Shown here piece after piece: positions 25,329-34,047 of a stretch of DNA of 53,142 bases. Below the pieces are notes generated by a model. That model worked only from the letters and a program-made list of their open reading frames with translations, ran no database searches and was not told where the DNA came from. The first letter of the stretch is position 1. Each line of letters opens with the position of its first letter. This DNA comes from Nostoc sp. CMAA1605 (GTDB lineage Bacteria; Cyanobacteriota; Cyanobacteriia; Cyanobacteriales; Nostocaceae), in assembly GCF_021596505.1 (NCBI RefSeq), contig NZ_PJIZ01000074.1, positions 1-53,142 of the forward strand, written 5' to 3'. A program made the position numbers and the translations under genes.

Positions 25329-25579
25329 AATACTGCTACCAAAATCTAAATTCTAGAAAATTATGGAGTGAAAACTCATGGAATTTACACAACCCGACTT
25401 TTTAGCACTGCCAGAAAGTAAATTATTCTCTTCAGAAAATAAATCTGAGTGAGTGGGATTAATTTTATCTTGGATGGTTTAGTAAATGTATTTTAACTTT
25501 ACAGCCACTAATTTTTGAGTGGGTGGAAAATATGATGAATACAATTAGACCACTATATCTTGGTGTTGCTAATATTTCT

Positions 25580-25815
25580 ATTTTAGTGGTGGAGAAGCTG
25601 AGGGAGGATTATTTGCTAAATCATGAGTAACAACTTGGTATTCTAGAGGCGATCGCTCTACTCAGATTGATCTAGCTGTAGCATTTGCTAGTGTATGGGA
25701 TGATCATAGTTCATTTATTCTCAGTGCCTTGACTATTAATGCTATACTAATTACCCAATTCGAGATCCAGAACTATTTTCTGGAAGTACGCTCTAAATCT
25801 ACAATAATGGAGTAA
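25580..25815 (+). pseudogene. Decayed gene fragment, identity unknown
   Basis: In one frame the sequence reads YFSGGEAEGGLFAKS, a TGA at 25624, VTTWYSRGDRSTQIDL, and stays open to a stop at 25813. The internal TGA falls where Trp (TGG) would be natural, and the frame before 25575 is lost. Composition is protein-like across the stop, which suggests a pseudogene remnant. I cannot name the parent family. Confidence 0.3.
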
Positions 25816-26554
25816 TGGTTCTTCCTCACTGCTACTTAGCCTAGTACCTGATTGTTACTGATTCTTCATACGGACAAGTTGGGTAATTCGGCAGTTTTTT
25901 TCAGTAAAAAATCAGAGGCAAATCACGCAAAAGTACCCTCAACCTCGACCACAAAACACCTGTAGTTTCCCCTATGTGGCACTTTTTTGGGTGATGCGGC
26001 GACTCATTACCACACTAGACTCAAAATCAGTTGCGTAATTAACACTAACGGGAAAACTTTTTGTCAGCTTTACTTAATATAAGTTTGGTTCGATGACGGT
26101 ACCTAAACCTAGATTAACTCTGAAATGGTTATGCAGTGAGAAGTGCTTTGAGAGCGTACTCTCCAGGAAAGCCAGCTACACGGATCATCTGATGAATAGT
26201 GCTGAGTATCGAGTGCTGAGGGCTGAGTAGAAAAGCCACTGATGAAAAAAATCTTCTCTCCGTAAGAGGATTTTTCCTCCAAAGGCCAAGCATTCACTAA
26301 GTGTGACACTGTTGAATGCTTTCTACTTCAACTCAAAATCAGCATCTGCTAACCGCCCTGCTACCGTTAACACAACTCAGCACTGAGTAGCTAAAACCCA
26401 TCTTCCCTTCTGGGTAGATGAACCTTGATGAGAACGTCGGGAACACGCCCTTGAGGCAATTCGTTTCCAGCTAATATACTGTAGTCCGTGAGGGCATACG
26501 GCAAAGAACCAGATTACGCCAACATGATGTTTTGACCAAAGGTCGGTTCACTGC
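25816..26554. other. Gene-free 740-bp region with hairpins upstream of the RNase gene
   Basis: No credible coding frame is seen on either strand. The region holds a short AGTGCTGAGTATCGAGTGCT repeat (26198-26228) and a terminator-like hairpin at 26247-26275. A GC-richer 150-bp stretch lies directly before the RNase start (26400-26554), which may be a structured mRNA leader. A small RNA between 25900 and 26275 is possible but is only inferred. Confidence 0.4.
26247..26275. terminator. Terminator-like hairpin upstream of the RNase gene
   Basis: AAAAATCTTCT pairs with AGAGGATTTTT across a seven-base loop with one G-T wobble. The minus-strand reading has a run of seven T after it, and the plus-strand reading ends in TTTTTCC. 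It may end a short transcript coming from either side. Confidence 0.55.
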
Positions 26555-28906
26555 ATGGAATTTTCAATCGCTACACTCCTTGCCAATTTCACCGATGATA
26601 AATTGGTAGCTCGCAAAGTTTTGGAAAAAAAACTCGGTTGCGAGGACGAAGAAAGTTTAGAAAAACTCCACATCACCTTGGAGGTATTGGAGAAAATCGG
26701 TCTATTGGCAAAGGAACGGGGTAAGTATCGCCGCATTTCAGAAGAAGGTCTAATTGAAGCTAAACTACGTTGTTCTAGTAAGGGCTTTTGCTTCGCGATT
26801 CAAGATGTCGAAGGGGCTGAGGATATTTATATCCGTGAAAGTCATTTGAGTAACGCTTGGAATGGCGATCGCGTTTTAGTCAGAGTCCTGAAAGAAGGTA
26901 GTCGTCGCCGTTCCCCAGAAGGGGAAGTTAAGTTAATTTTAGAACGTTCTAATCACACTCTACTTGCCAGGATTAAACAAGTAGACGGTGGGTTTCGAGC
27001 TGTTCCCCTAGATGACCGTTTGCTGTTTGAGTTAAAAATCTTAACTAACGGCATGAAATTAGAGGAAGCCCTCGACCACCTCGCTCATGTGGAAGTGCTG
27101 CGTTATCCTTTAGCCCAATATCCCCCTGTCGGTCGGGTAGTACAAATTCTCGGTAGTGACGCAGAAGCCGCAGCTGATATAGATTTAGTTACCTGTAAAC
27201 ACGATTTATCTCGGACTTTTTCAGACGCAATCCTCGATGCAGCTTCTAAGTTATCCAAACGGCTGCTCAAGGCTGACCTGAAAAATAAACTGGATTTACG
27301 TAATTTATTTACGCTTGCTATTACGGAAGTAAATAATGACCAGAAGGTAGTAGAAAATGCCTTCAGTCTAGAAAAAACGGTGGCAGGAAACTGGCAATTA
27401 GGTTTTCACATCGCCGATGTTTCCCACTATATCCAACCTGACGAAGCTTTAGATAGGGAAGCAGTAAAACGGGGTCGTTCAGTATATTTGGGTGATTTAG
27501 TGTTGCCCATGTTACCCGATGCTGTGGCGGAGCGTTGTTCCCTAGTCCCGAAAAGCGATCGCCTGGCTATCTCCTTTTTAATTACCTTCTCTGCCCAATC
27601 TGGTGCAGTCTTGGAATGGGAAATCCAACCGAGTGTGATTCATGTAGACACAGCCTTGACCAAAGCCAAAGCTGAAGGGGTGTTAGCGGGAGAAGTGAAA
27701 AAAGAATCTCCCGATGTCATCGAACTATTACACAACTTAGTCAGCATTTCCCAAAGTGTGAGACAAGCCCGCCTCGCCCGTGGTAGCTTGCAGTTAAATC
27801 TTCCCTCCACTCAAAACCCCTACTTCGATGAAGGGATATTAGGGGCTGTAGTGGTGGATGATTCCCCAGTGCGATCGCTCTTCACCGAGTTTGTGCTACT
27901 GGTGAATGAATTAATGGCTGTGCATTTAAATGCTTTGGGTGTTCCCTCTATCTGGCGGACTCAAGGTACACCCGATGCCGAAGACGTGCAGGAAATGCTC
28001 AAATTAGCCATTAACTTGGGCGTGGAATTAGCACTAGACCCAGAAGTCGAAATTGAACCCTTAGATTACCAACACCTGACTAGAGCCTTTGCTGACTCCC
28101 CCTCAGAGCAAGTGTTGACTTATCTATTGCAAGATACCCTTAAACCATCGGTATACAGCACCACTCAAGGAAGTCACTTTGGGCTAGCACTCCCCCAATA
28201 CATTCACTGTACTGCACCCCTGCGTCGTTACCCCGATTTACTCATCCAGAGAGTGTATTATCAACTACTAGAACACGGACGCGATCGCCGCAATACCCGT
28301 GTTAAAGAACGGGTGAACCTGCGCCACTCCTCCAGCCACACAGAAATTAACTGGAACGTCCTCCCCCCAGAATTGCAGCAAGAACTGCAAAGCGATTTAA
28401 CCAGGGTAATTGTCCAAATCAACGACAGAGAAAAAGAAGTCCAAGAAGCCGAAGCCGACTTAGCCGGACTGCAAAAAGCCCAACTGATGAAACAGCGCAT
28501 CGGGCAAGTTTTTCAAGGTGTAATTACCGGCGTGCAATCCTATGGTTTCTTTGTGGAAATTGAAGTTCCCTCTGGAGATGCGGAAGTGAAGACTAATCCT
28601 GGCGTACCGTTACGGGTAGAAGGACTAGTTCATGTTAGTTCCCTCAAAGATGACTGGTATGAATACCGCGCCAGACAGCAAGCCCTATTTGGTAGAAAAA
28701 ATCGCGCTTCCTATAGATTAGGCGATCGCGTCTCCGTCCAAGTTAAAAGCGTCGATTACTACCGTCAGCAAATAGATTTAGTTACCGTAGGTAGCGACGG
28801 ACTAGTCAAAGGCTTAGGAGTTGGTGGTGTAAATGGTGATATTTCGGATATCTACCTAGCCAACGACCTTGAAGCCGATGATTTAGACCCTTATGCTGAG
28901 GAATAG
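26555..28906 (+). CDS. RNase II/RNase R family exoribonuclease
   Basis: This 783-residue protein is a 3'-5' exoribonuclease of the RNB family. The N-terminus has a helical winged-helix-like and cold-shock region (residues 1-190). The RNB catalytic domain includes DVSHYIQPDEALDREAVKRG near residue 290, LPMLPDAVAERCSLVPKSDR and the later HCTAPLRRYPDL near residue 550. A C-terminal S1 RNA-binding domain begins near residue 648 (GQVFQGVITGVQSYGFFVEI). An acidic tail follows. It degrades structured or plain RNA in the cytoplasm. The protein could be called rnb or rnr and I leave the symbol open. A long leader precedes the start. Confidence 0.93.
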   Translation: MEFSIATLLANFTDDKLVARKVLEKKLGCEDEESLEKLHITLEVLEKIGLLAKERGKYRRISEEGLIEAKLRCSSKGFCFAIQDVEGAEDIYIRESHLSNAWNGDRVLVRVLKEGSRRRSPEGEVKLILERSNHTLLARIKQVDGGFRAVPLDDRLLFELKILTNGMKLEEALDHLAHVEVLRYPLAQYPPVGRVVQILGSDAEAAADIDLVTCKHDLSRTFSDAILDAASKLSKRLLKADLKNKLDLRNLFTLAITEVNNDQKVVENAFSLEKTVAGNWQLGFHIADVSHYIQPDEALDREAVKRGRSVYLGDLVLPMLPDAVAERCSLVPKSDRLAISFLITFSAQSGAVLEWEIQPSVIHVDTALTKAKAEGVLAGEVKKESPDVIELLHNLVSISQSVRQARLARGSLQLNLPSTQNPYFDEGILGAVVVDDSPVRSLFTEFVLLVNELMAVHLNALGVPSIWRTQGTPDAEDVQEMLKLAINLGVELALDPEVEIEPLDYQHLTRAFADSPSEQVLTYLLQDTLKPSVYSTTQGSHFGLALPQYIHCTAPLRRYPDLLIQRVYYQLLEHGRDRRNTRVKERVNLRHSSSHTEINWNVLPPELQQELQSDLTRVIVQINDREKEVQEAEADLAGLQKAQLMKQRIGQVFQGVITGVQSYGFFVEIEVPSGDAEVKTNPGVPLRVEGLVHVSSLKDDWYEYRARQQALFGRKNRASYRLGDRVSVQVKSVDYYRQQIDLVTVGSDGLVKGLGVGGVNGDISDIYLANDLEADDLDPYAEE

Positions 28907-29133
28907 TCAACAAGTGCTAAGTGCTGAGTTGAAAGTGTTGAGTAAATCGGCTATTCAAAAAGCATCTTGTGGAGAAATTGAACATCCACAAGCAACAAAG
29001 CATCTACCAAATTACTAACTAACTTCTAAACTCACCCAACACCGGCTAAACGCCGCGCTACCGCTAACAAAACTCAGCACTCAGCACCGGCTAAACGCCG
29101 CGCTTGCACTAACAGCACTCTCATAAACTAACG
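28907..29133. repeat. Dispersed repeats CCGGCTAAACGCCGCGCT and GTGCTGAGT
   Basis: Two copies of CACCGGCTAAACGCCGCGCT occur at about 29040 and 29086, linked by CTAACA and ACTCAGCACTCAGC units. The inverted form is found at 9731-9750. They fill the gap between the RNase gene and ubiX. Confidence 0.75.
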
Positions 29134-29754
29134 GTGACAAATCATAGCAAACCCCTAATTATCGGCGTATCAGGTGCATCTGGTCTGATTTACGCCGTTC
29201 GTACCCTCAAATATCTTCTAGCAGCCGACTATGAAGTCGAATTAGTCGCCTCTAAATCAAGTTACATGGTTTGGCAAGCCGAACAGGATATTAGGATGCC
29301 CTCAGAACCAAATCAACAGGAGCAATTCTGGCGCGAACAAGCCGGAGTTCCCCAAGCAGGTAACTTGCGTTGTCACCCTTGGAGTAACGTCGGAGCCAAC
29401 ATCGCCAGTGGTTCTTTCCGTACTTTAGGAATGATTGTCATTCCTTGCAGTATGAGTACCGTTGCTAAATTAGCCGTAGGTTTAAGTTCCGACTTACTAG
29501 AAAGAGCCGCCGACGTTCACATCAAAGAGGGACGCAAATTAGTTGTTGTTCCCCGTGAAACCCCATTTAGCCTGATTCACCTACGAAATTTAACTACCTT
29601 AGCAGAAACCGGAGTTCGCATTGTCCCAGCAATTCCCGCCTGGTATCACAACCCACAAAGCGTTGAAGACTTAGTTGATTTTGTCGTAGCGCGTGCCTTA
29701 GATCAATTAGACATCGATTGCATACCTATACAACGCTGGGAAGGGAATAAATGA
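29134..29754 (+). CDS. ubiX: UbiX family flavin prenyltransferase
   Basis: This 206-residue enzyme links a dimethylallyl group to FMN to make the prenylated flavin cofactor used by UbiD-type decarboxylases in quinone pathways. Visible marks are GVSGASGLIYAVR near residue 12, the IASGSF segment near residue 88 and IPCSMSTVAKLAVG near residue 103, and a C-terminal VVPRETPFSLIHLRN near residue 137. The start is GTG at 29134. Length is standard. No ubiD gene is adjacent. The repeats on both sides suggest independent transcription. Confidence 0.93.
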   Translation: MTNHSKPLIIGVSGASGLIYAVRTLKYLLAADYEVELVASKSSYMVWQAEQDIRMPSEPNQQEQFWREQAGVPQAGNLRCHPWSNVGANIASGSFRTLGMIVIPCSMSTVAKLAVGLSSDLLERAADVHIKEGRKLVVVPRETPFSLIHLRNLTTLAETGVRIVPAIPAWYHNPQSVEDLVDFVVARALDQLDIDCIPIQRWEGNK

Positions 29755-29769
29755 GTTAAAAGTAAAAGA

Positions 29770-29935
29770 GTGCTGAGTAATGAGTGCTGAGTGCTGAGTG
29801 CTGAGTGCTGAGTAATAAGTAATAAGTAATGAGTAATAAGTAATAAGTAATGAGTAATAAGTAATGAGTAATAAGTAATGAGTAATAAGTTAATGAGTTA
29901 ATGAGTGGTTAGTAGTTAGTAATTAATGGTTAGTG
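29770..29935. repeat. STRR block: GAGTGCT heptamers then AATAAGT/AATGAGT heptamers
   Basis: Five GAGTGCT units change directly into about fifteen AATAAGT or AATGAGT units. The seven-base period is kept through the switch. This is the longest heptamer tract in the window. Confidence 0.92.
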
Positions 29936-29969
29936 CTGAATTGGGAAACAAATTCTACCTTGTCTACCT

Positions 29970-30070
29970 TGTCCCCAATCCCCAGTCCCCAATCCCCAGT
30001 CCCCAATCCCCAGTCCCCAGTCCCCAATCCCCAGTCCCCAATCCCCAATCCCCAGTCCCCAATCCCCAGA
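29970..30070. repeat. CCCCAGT/CCCCAAT STRR in front of the LapA-domain gene
   Basis: About fourteen units of CCCCAGT or CCCCAAT run up to the start codon at 30074. Read as protein they would code PNPQSPVPNPQSP, which explains the open frame upstream of the real start. The reverse form, GGGGATT/GGGGACT, is at 50063-50112. Confidence 0.92.
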
Positions 30071-30073
30071 TTT

Positions 30074-30775
30074 ATGGCTGTAATTCGTTTAATTCTATTA
30101 ATAGCAATCATGGGAGGACTAACGCTGTTGTTAGTTCAAAATTGGTCGCCTGTGCTATCGCTAGTTTTTTTGGGTATGCGAAGCCAGTCGTTACCTTTGG
30201 CGTTGTGGATTTTGTTTAGTATGACTGCTGGTGCTGGCACATCTCTATTGATTACTAGTTTGTTTAGGCTGTCTAATTATTTTGCGCCTAGTCAAAAAAT
30301 TCCCTCAACAACAACAGCTAGACGTAACACAACTAACAAGCGCGAACAATTTACATCTGAACCATCAACACCCCCTCCACCTAAAAGCCAGCCAGAGTCT
30401 AGCCGCAGGGAGAGATTTGACGAAGAATTTGATGACTGGACAAATGAGGGTGCTAATGATGATTGGGATTTTGATGAGCAACCAAACCCTGCACCTCAAG
30501 CGAATTCTGCCAACGAACCAAAACGCAACTCCACTAGTTACGAACGTCCCCAGCAACCCAACCAAGTTTCTCGCTCTGGTTCTACCTACTCCTATAGTTA
30601 CCGCGAACCCAAAAACACCGCCGCAGGGAAAGCTGAATCAGTTTATGATGCTGATTACCGAGTCATCATTCCCCCTTATACACAACCCACTAACGATGAA
30701 ATCGACAGTGAAGAGGATGATGATTGGAGTTTCTTTGAAGATGATAACTGGGAAAACGATCAACCGCGTAAATGA
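30074..30775 (+). CDS. LapA-domain (DUF1049) membrane protein with acidic tail
   Basis: I start this 233-residue protein at ATG 30074 (MAVIRLILLIAIMGGLTLLL), since the open frame before it is only STRR repeat. Two N-terminal membrane helices (residues 3-24 and 40-65), joined by NWSPVLSLVFLGMRSQSLPL, match the LapA/DUF1049 domain. That domain is linked to envelope or lipopolysaccharide assembly in proteobacteria. The rest is a disordered, Pro/Ser/Asn-rich region with acidic tryptophan clusters (FDDWTNEGANDDWDFDEQ and EEDDDWSFFEDDNWEND). The cytoplasmic tail may bind partners. Its role in cyanobacteria is unknown. Confidence 0.75.
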   Translation: MAVIRLILLIAIMGGLTLLLVQNWSPVLSLVFLGMRSQSLPLALWILFSMTAGAGTSLLITSLFRLSNYFAPSQKIPSTTTARRNTTNKREQFTSEPSTPPPPKSQPESSRRERFDEEFDDWTNEGANDDWDFDEQPNPAPQANSANEPKRNSTSYERPQQPNQVSRSGSTYSYSYREPKNTAAGKAESVYDADYRVIIPPYTQPTNDEIDSEEDDDWSFFEDDNWENDQPRK

Positions 30776-30814
30776 GGCAATTTGAACAAATCACGGTAAT
30801 AGGCTTTAATCTCT

Positions 30815-31024
30815 TCAATATTCAAGCCTCATACCTTTTTGGCAAAGTTCGCGAGATTCTTGCTTAACATTACCGTTCATGGCAGCCTCTTGCAAAGTCA
30901 TAAAGGCATTTAAATCTTCGATGTCATACCTAGTAGTTAATAGATAGCGTAGTTGATTTTCTGCCTCAACCGTCAGATAGCCAGTTACTAAAGCTTGTTG
31001 CACAACATCACGAATTCGAGTCAT
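30815..31024 (-). CDS. Small conserved hypothetical protein (69 aa)
   Basis: This short helical protein runs MTRIRDVVQQALVTGYLTVE, then a basic ENQLRYLLTTRYD segment, an LNAFMTLQEAAMNG helix, and ends QKGMRLEY. I choose ATG 31024 over one 18 bases upstream because the sequence from there reads as a typical compact small protein. Related small proteins occur in many cyanobacteria, to my recollection, but have no assigned function. It is convergent with the LapA-domain gene. Confidence 0.6.
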   Translation of the reverse strand: MTRIRDVVQQALVTGYLTVEAENQLRYLLTTRYDIEDLNAFMTLQEAAMNGNVKQESRELCQKGMRLEY

Positions 31025-31042
31025 GGTTGATGCCTCATTCAC

Positions 31043-31600
31043 ACCACATTAATACATTCGGTCTAATAACTGGAAAATATGCAGTATTCTCTAAACCTCA
31101 AACTAATGAATAGACTTATTTGATGTTTTGAGTAAAACTGTCATTTTTTACACCTTGTAATGGCAAATATCACTAATTACAGACTGTAAAATAGTCAGAG
31201 ATTTTATCGAAAGTCTGATTCAGAACTTTCCTTGGTAGACCTGAAATTGCGGAAGGATTCCACTGATAAATCCTGGGATTTTTACCATTTAGGAATCATG
31301 CTTTTTCACTTGGGTGTAACTTCTTGATTTTGTACTGTAAGTAACTCAGTAAAATGTACCAGTGAAACATTCTGTGAAAAGATAGAGCAACGGTAATTAA
31401 GTATGACGGCAGTGTTTCACTTAAAGTTTCAAATAAACTTTATAAATTTTCTATTAAGCCAACCATACCTAATAAGTAACTGCTTAGTCACCTAACAAAA
31501 GTTAGGAAATTCGTTAGAAATTTATCTCTGATTTATTCTGGCTTTATGGAAGAGTCGCTAATATATTGCCAAGGTTATATTAAATACATAGCGAACAGTA
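31043..31600. other. Gene-free 560-bp AT-rich spacer
   Basis: No coding frame, repeat tract or RNA gene is apparent. A short inverted repeat, CCTAAC AAAA GTTAGG, lies at 31491-31506, about 95 bp before the STAND gene, and might be a regulator site or a leader hairpin. Confidence 0.4.
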
Positions 31601-33202
31601 ATGACAACATTTGATGCCAATCAAATAGAAGTATTTCTAGAAGCGGGAAAGAATTGGGAGTTAGAAAAACTATACATCGATTTAGCATCAACTAAAGGTA
31701 AAGCATTAACTCCTGTAGAAAAAAAATTTCTCAGAGGCTTACTTTGTGGATGTAGTCCGGCAGAAATTGCTAGTGTGGTGTATCAAAGTCGTAGTAGTAG
31801 CACCGTGAGAGTTTATTTATCTAACGGACTCTACAAATATATAGAAGAAATGTTAAGTAATCAAGCTGGAAACTCCGTCAAAGTCAAAAATTGGAGTCGT
31901 GTAACTTATTTACTGGAAAAAGCAGGGTATAAAAAAGATAAGTTGCAATTACAATCCATTAATGGCAATGGAAAAACTATCAAAGAACCAGAAAATAACT
32001 TAGTTAAATTTAAATCTACAGCCCTTATTGATTGGGGTGCTGCTGTTGATGTCAGTAATTTTCAAGGTAGAACGACAGAACTAGGAAAAATCAAACAGTG
32101 GGTTTTAGAAGATAATTGTCGGCTAGTGCTACTCTTGGGCATGGCTGGTATTGGGAAAACTGCTTTTTCCGTGAAGCTAGCACAAGAGCTACAATCAGAC
32201 TTTGAGTATATTATCTGGCGATCGCTACGTCTTGCACCTACCCTAGAGAAGATATTAGAGCAACTGATTACGCTTTTATCTCCCGAACAACAGGATAAAA
32301 ATGCTGACACAGTAGATGAGAAAATATCTCTATTGATAGATTGTTTACGTTCTACCCGTTGTTTAATCGTTTTAGATAGTTTTGACTCAATATTAGTTAG
32401 TAATCATCAATACAACAAAGACAGTAACTCCAATTCAGAAAACACTGATTTTACTTCTTTAATATCCCCCATCAAATATCATCCAGAGTATGAGATTTAT
32501 CAGGAATTAATGCAACGCTTAGGAGAATCGCAACATCAAAGTTGTGTCATCTTAACTAGTCGCGAGAAAACACCAGAAATCACAGCTTTGGAGGGGCAGA
32601 ATTTACCCGTGCGTTCCTGGAAACTGACAGGATTGGGTAAAAAAGCCAGCTTTTCAATCCTCCAATCTAAAGGATTGAGTCAACTAACAGAGAAAGAATC
32701 TCAAATACTAGCTGATTGGTATGCAGGTAATCCGTTATTTTTACAATTGGTAGCCAGAGCCATTCAAGACTTATTTGGTGGTGACATCAATGAGTTCATC
32801 AGCCAAAATACCGTTATTTTTGGAGACTTGCGTTTAATTCTAGAACAGCAATTTAATCGTTTGTCGCAAATAGAAAAAAATGTTCTGTATTGGTTAGCAA
32901 TCAATCAAGATTGGGTTTCACTCAGTGAGTTACAAGGAAACATCATACCAGGATTATCACCGAGAATCTCCCAGAGATTAATTTTGGATGCTGTAGATTT
33001 ATTGCAAAAACGTTCCTTAATTGAACAGCACGCAGGCAGATTTTCACCAACTCCAGCCTTAATTGAGTATACAACTGAACGGTTAATAGAGGAGAATTTG
33101 AAATTACGTGCCGCAAAAGAAGATTGCTTATTAATGCAGACGCTTTTGACAGCACATAACCAAAACCATACAGGAAAAAGCCGTCTGAAACTGGAGTTTT
33201 AA
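31601..33202 (+). CDS. STAND/NB-ARC-type ATPase with N-terminal helix-turn-helix-like domain, no sensor repeats
   Basis: This 533-residue protein has an N-terminal domain of the kind found in vWA-MoxR-associated proteins (ALTPVEKKFLRGLLCGCSPA through VRVYLSNGLYKYIEEML, residues 35-85). An NB-ARC-like ATPase follows, with Walker A LGMAGIGKTAFS near residue 180, Walker B CLIVLDSFD near residue 255, and a GNPLFLQLVARAI segment near 385. A winged-helix part ends near residue 500. Related cyanobacterial proteins continue into WD40 or other repeats, but this one stops 30 residues later. It may be a signalling switch or a truncated family member. It ends six bases before aroK. Confidence 0.78.
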   Translation: MTTFDANQIEVFLEAGKNWELEKLYIDLASTKGKALTPVEKKFLRGLLCGCSPAEIASVVYQSRSSSTVRVYLSNGLYKYIEEMLSNQAGNSVKVKNWSRVTYLLEKAGYKKDKLQLQSINGNGKTIKEPENNLVKFKSTALIDWGAAVDVSNFQGRTTELGKIKQWVLEDNCRLVLLLGMAGIGKTAFSVKLAQELQSDFEYIIWRSLRLAPTLEKILEQLITLLSPEQQDKNADTVDEKISLLIDCLRSTRCLIVLDSFDSILVSNHQYNKDSNSNSENTDFTSLISPIKYHPEYEIYQELMQRLGESQHQSCVILTSREKTPEITALEGQNLPVRSWKLTGLGKKASFSILQSKGLSQLTEKESQILADWYAGNPLFLQLVARAIQDLFGGDINEFISQNTVIFGDLRLILEQQFNRLSQIEKNVLYWLAINQDWVSLSELQGNIIPGLSPRISQRLILDAVDLLQKRSLIEQHAGRFSPTPALIEYTTERLIEENLKLRAAKEDCLLMQTLLTAHNQNHTGKSRLKLEF

Positions 33203-33208
33203 ATTAGC

Positions 33209-33748
33209 GTGAGTAGTTTGTTACAAGGAGTTAGTCTGTACTTAATTGGCATGATGGGGGCTGGGAAAAGCACCGTCGGGCAATTACTCGCCAAACAACT
33301 AGGTTATGGATTTATTGATACTGATAATGTGATTGCCCAGTCTGCCAAAAAATCGATTAATCAGATATTTGCAGAGGAAGGAGAAGCAGCGTTTCGTCAA
33401 CTGGAAAGTGATGTGTTAGGGCAAGTTTGCGCTTATACCAAATTGACTGTCGCTACAGGCGGGGGTATTGTTCTCAAGCGAGAAAATTGGAGTTACTTAC
33501 ACCACGGCTTAATTGTGTGGTTAGATGCGCCAGTAGAGTTACTTTATACTCGTTTAGCTGAGGATAGCACAAGACCACTACTACAAGACCCTGATCCCCA
33601 AGGTAAACTGCGATCGCTCCTAGAACAGCGTACACCCCTTTACAGTCAAGCTGACCTCAGAATTACCATCACCGAGGAAGAAACACCAGAACAAATAGTA
33701 GACAAAATCATGGCGGCGATTCCTAGTGTGTTGAGAAATAGTCAATAG
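33209..33748 (+). CDS. aroK: Shikimate kinase
   Basis: This 179-residue kinase phosphorylates shikimate with ATP, the fifth step to chorismate and the aromatic amino acids. The Walker A motif GMMGAGKST is at residues 14-22, the shikimate-binding DTD near 38, and ATGGGIV near 81. The start is GTG, only six bases after the stop of the STAND ATPase gene, so the two are probably cotranscribed although unrelated in function. Length and motifs are normal. Confidence 0.95.
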   Translation: MSSLLQGVSLYLIGMMGAGKSTVGQLLAKQLGYGFIDTDNVIAQSAKKSINQIFAEEGEAAFRQLESDVLGQVCAYTKLTVATGGGIVLKRENWSYLHHGLIVWLDAPVELLYTRLAEDSTRPLLQDPDPQGKLRSLLEQRTPLYSQADLRITITEEETPEQIVDKIMAAIPSVLRNSQ

Positions 33749-33890
33749 TCAATAGTCAATAGTCATTAGTCATCAGTCATTAGTCATTAGTCATCAGTCA
33801 GCACTCAGCACTCAGCACTCATTACTCATTACTCATTACTCATTACTCATTACTCATTACTCATTACTCATTACTCATTAGAGAACGGGT
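33735..33890. repeat. STRR block with four heptamer types in succession
   Basis: TCAATAG units, then TCATTAG and TCATCAG, then CAGCACT, then about nine CATTACT units follow the aroK stop, which lies at the edge of the first unit. The period remains seven through each change of unit. Confidence 0.92.
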
Positions 33891-34047
33891 AACAGATTAA
33901 TATTCATGCCCAATGCCCCATGCCCAATGCCCCATGCCCAAATATCCCATGCCCCATTAAAAAAGATATGTAATAAGAGATTGTGGCTGGGTAAAAAGTC
34001 TTCTACACTGACTTGCATAAATATGTAAGTCTCAACATCTATTCACG

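Noticed and set aside
25900..26275. Known cyanobacterial RNA gene (6S RNA, tmRNA, RNase P RNA) in the gap
   Set aside because: I could not find the conserved core sequences of tmRNA or RNase P RNA, and 6S RNA cannot be recognised by eye here. Only an undefined candidate is noted.
26109..26309. Minus-strand 66-residue frame upstream of the RNase gene
   Set aside because: It runs through a GAGTGCTGAG repeat and a terminator-like hairpin, and has no ribosome site.
29770..29935. Possible CRISPR array
   Set aside because: The units are 7 bp long with no unique spacers and no cas genes nearby. They are STRRs.
29933..30073. Upstream in-frame extension of the LapA-domain protein (PNPQSP repeats)
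   Set aside because: It is only the CCCCAGT/CCCCAAT STRR read as protein. A proper ATG followed by a membrane helix is at 30074.
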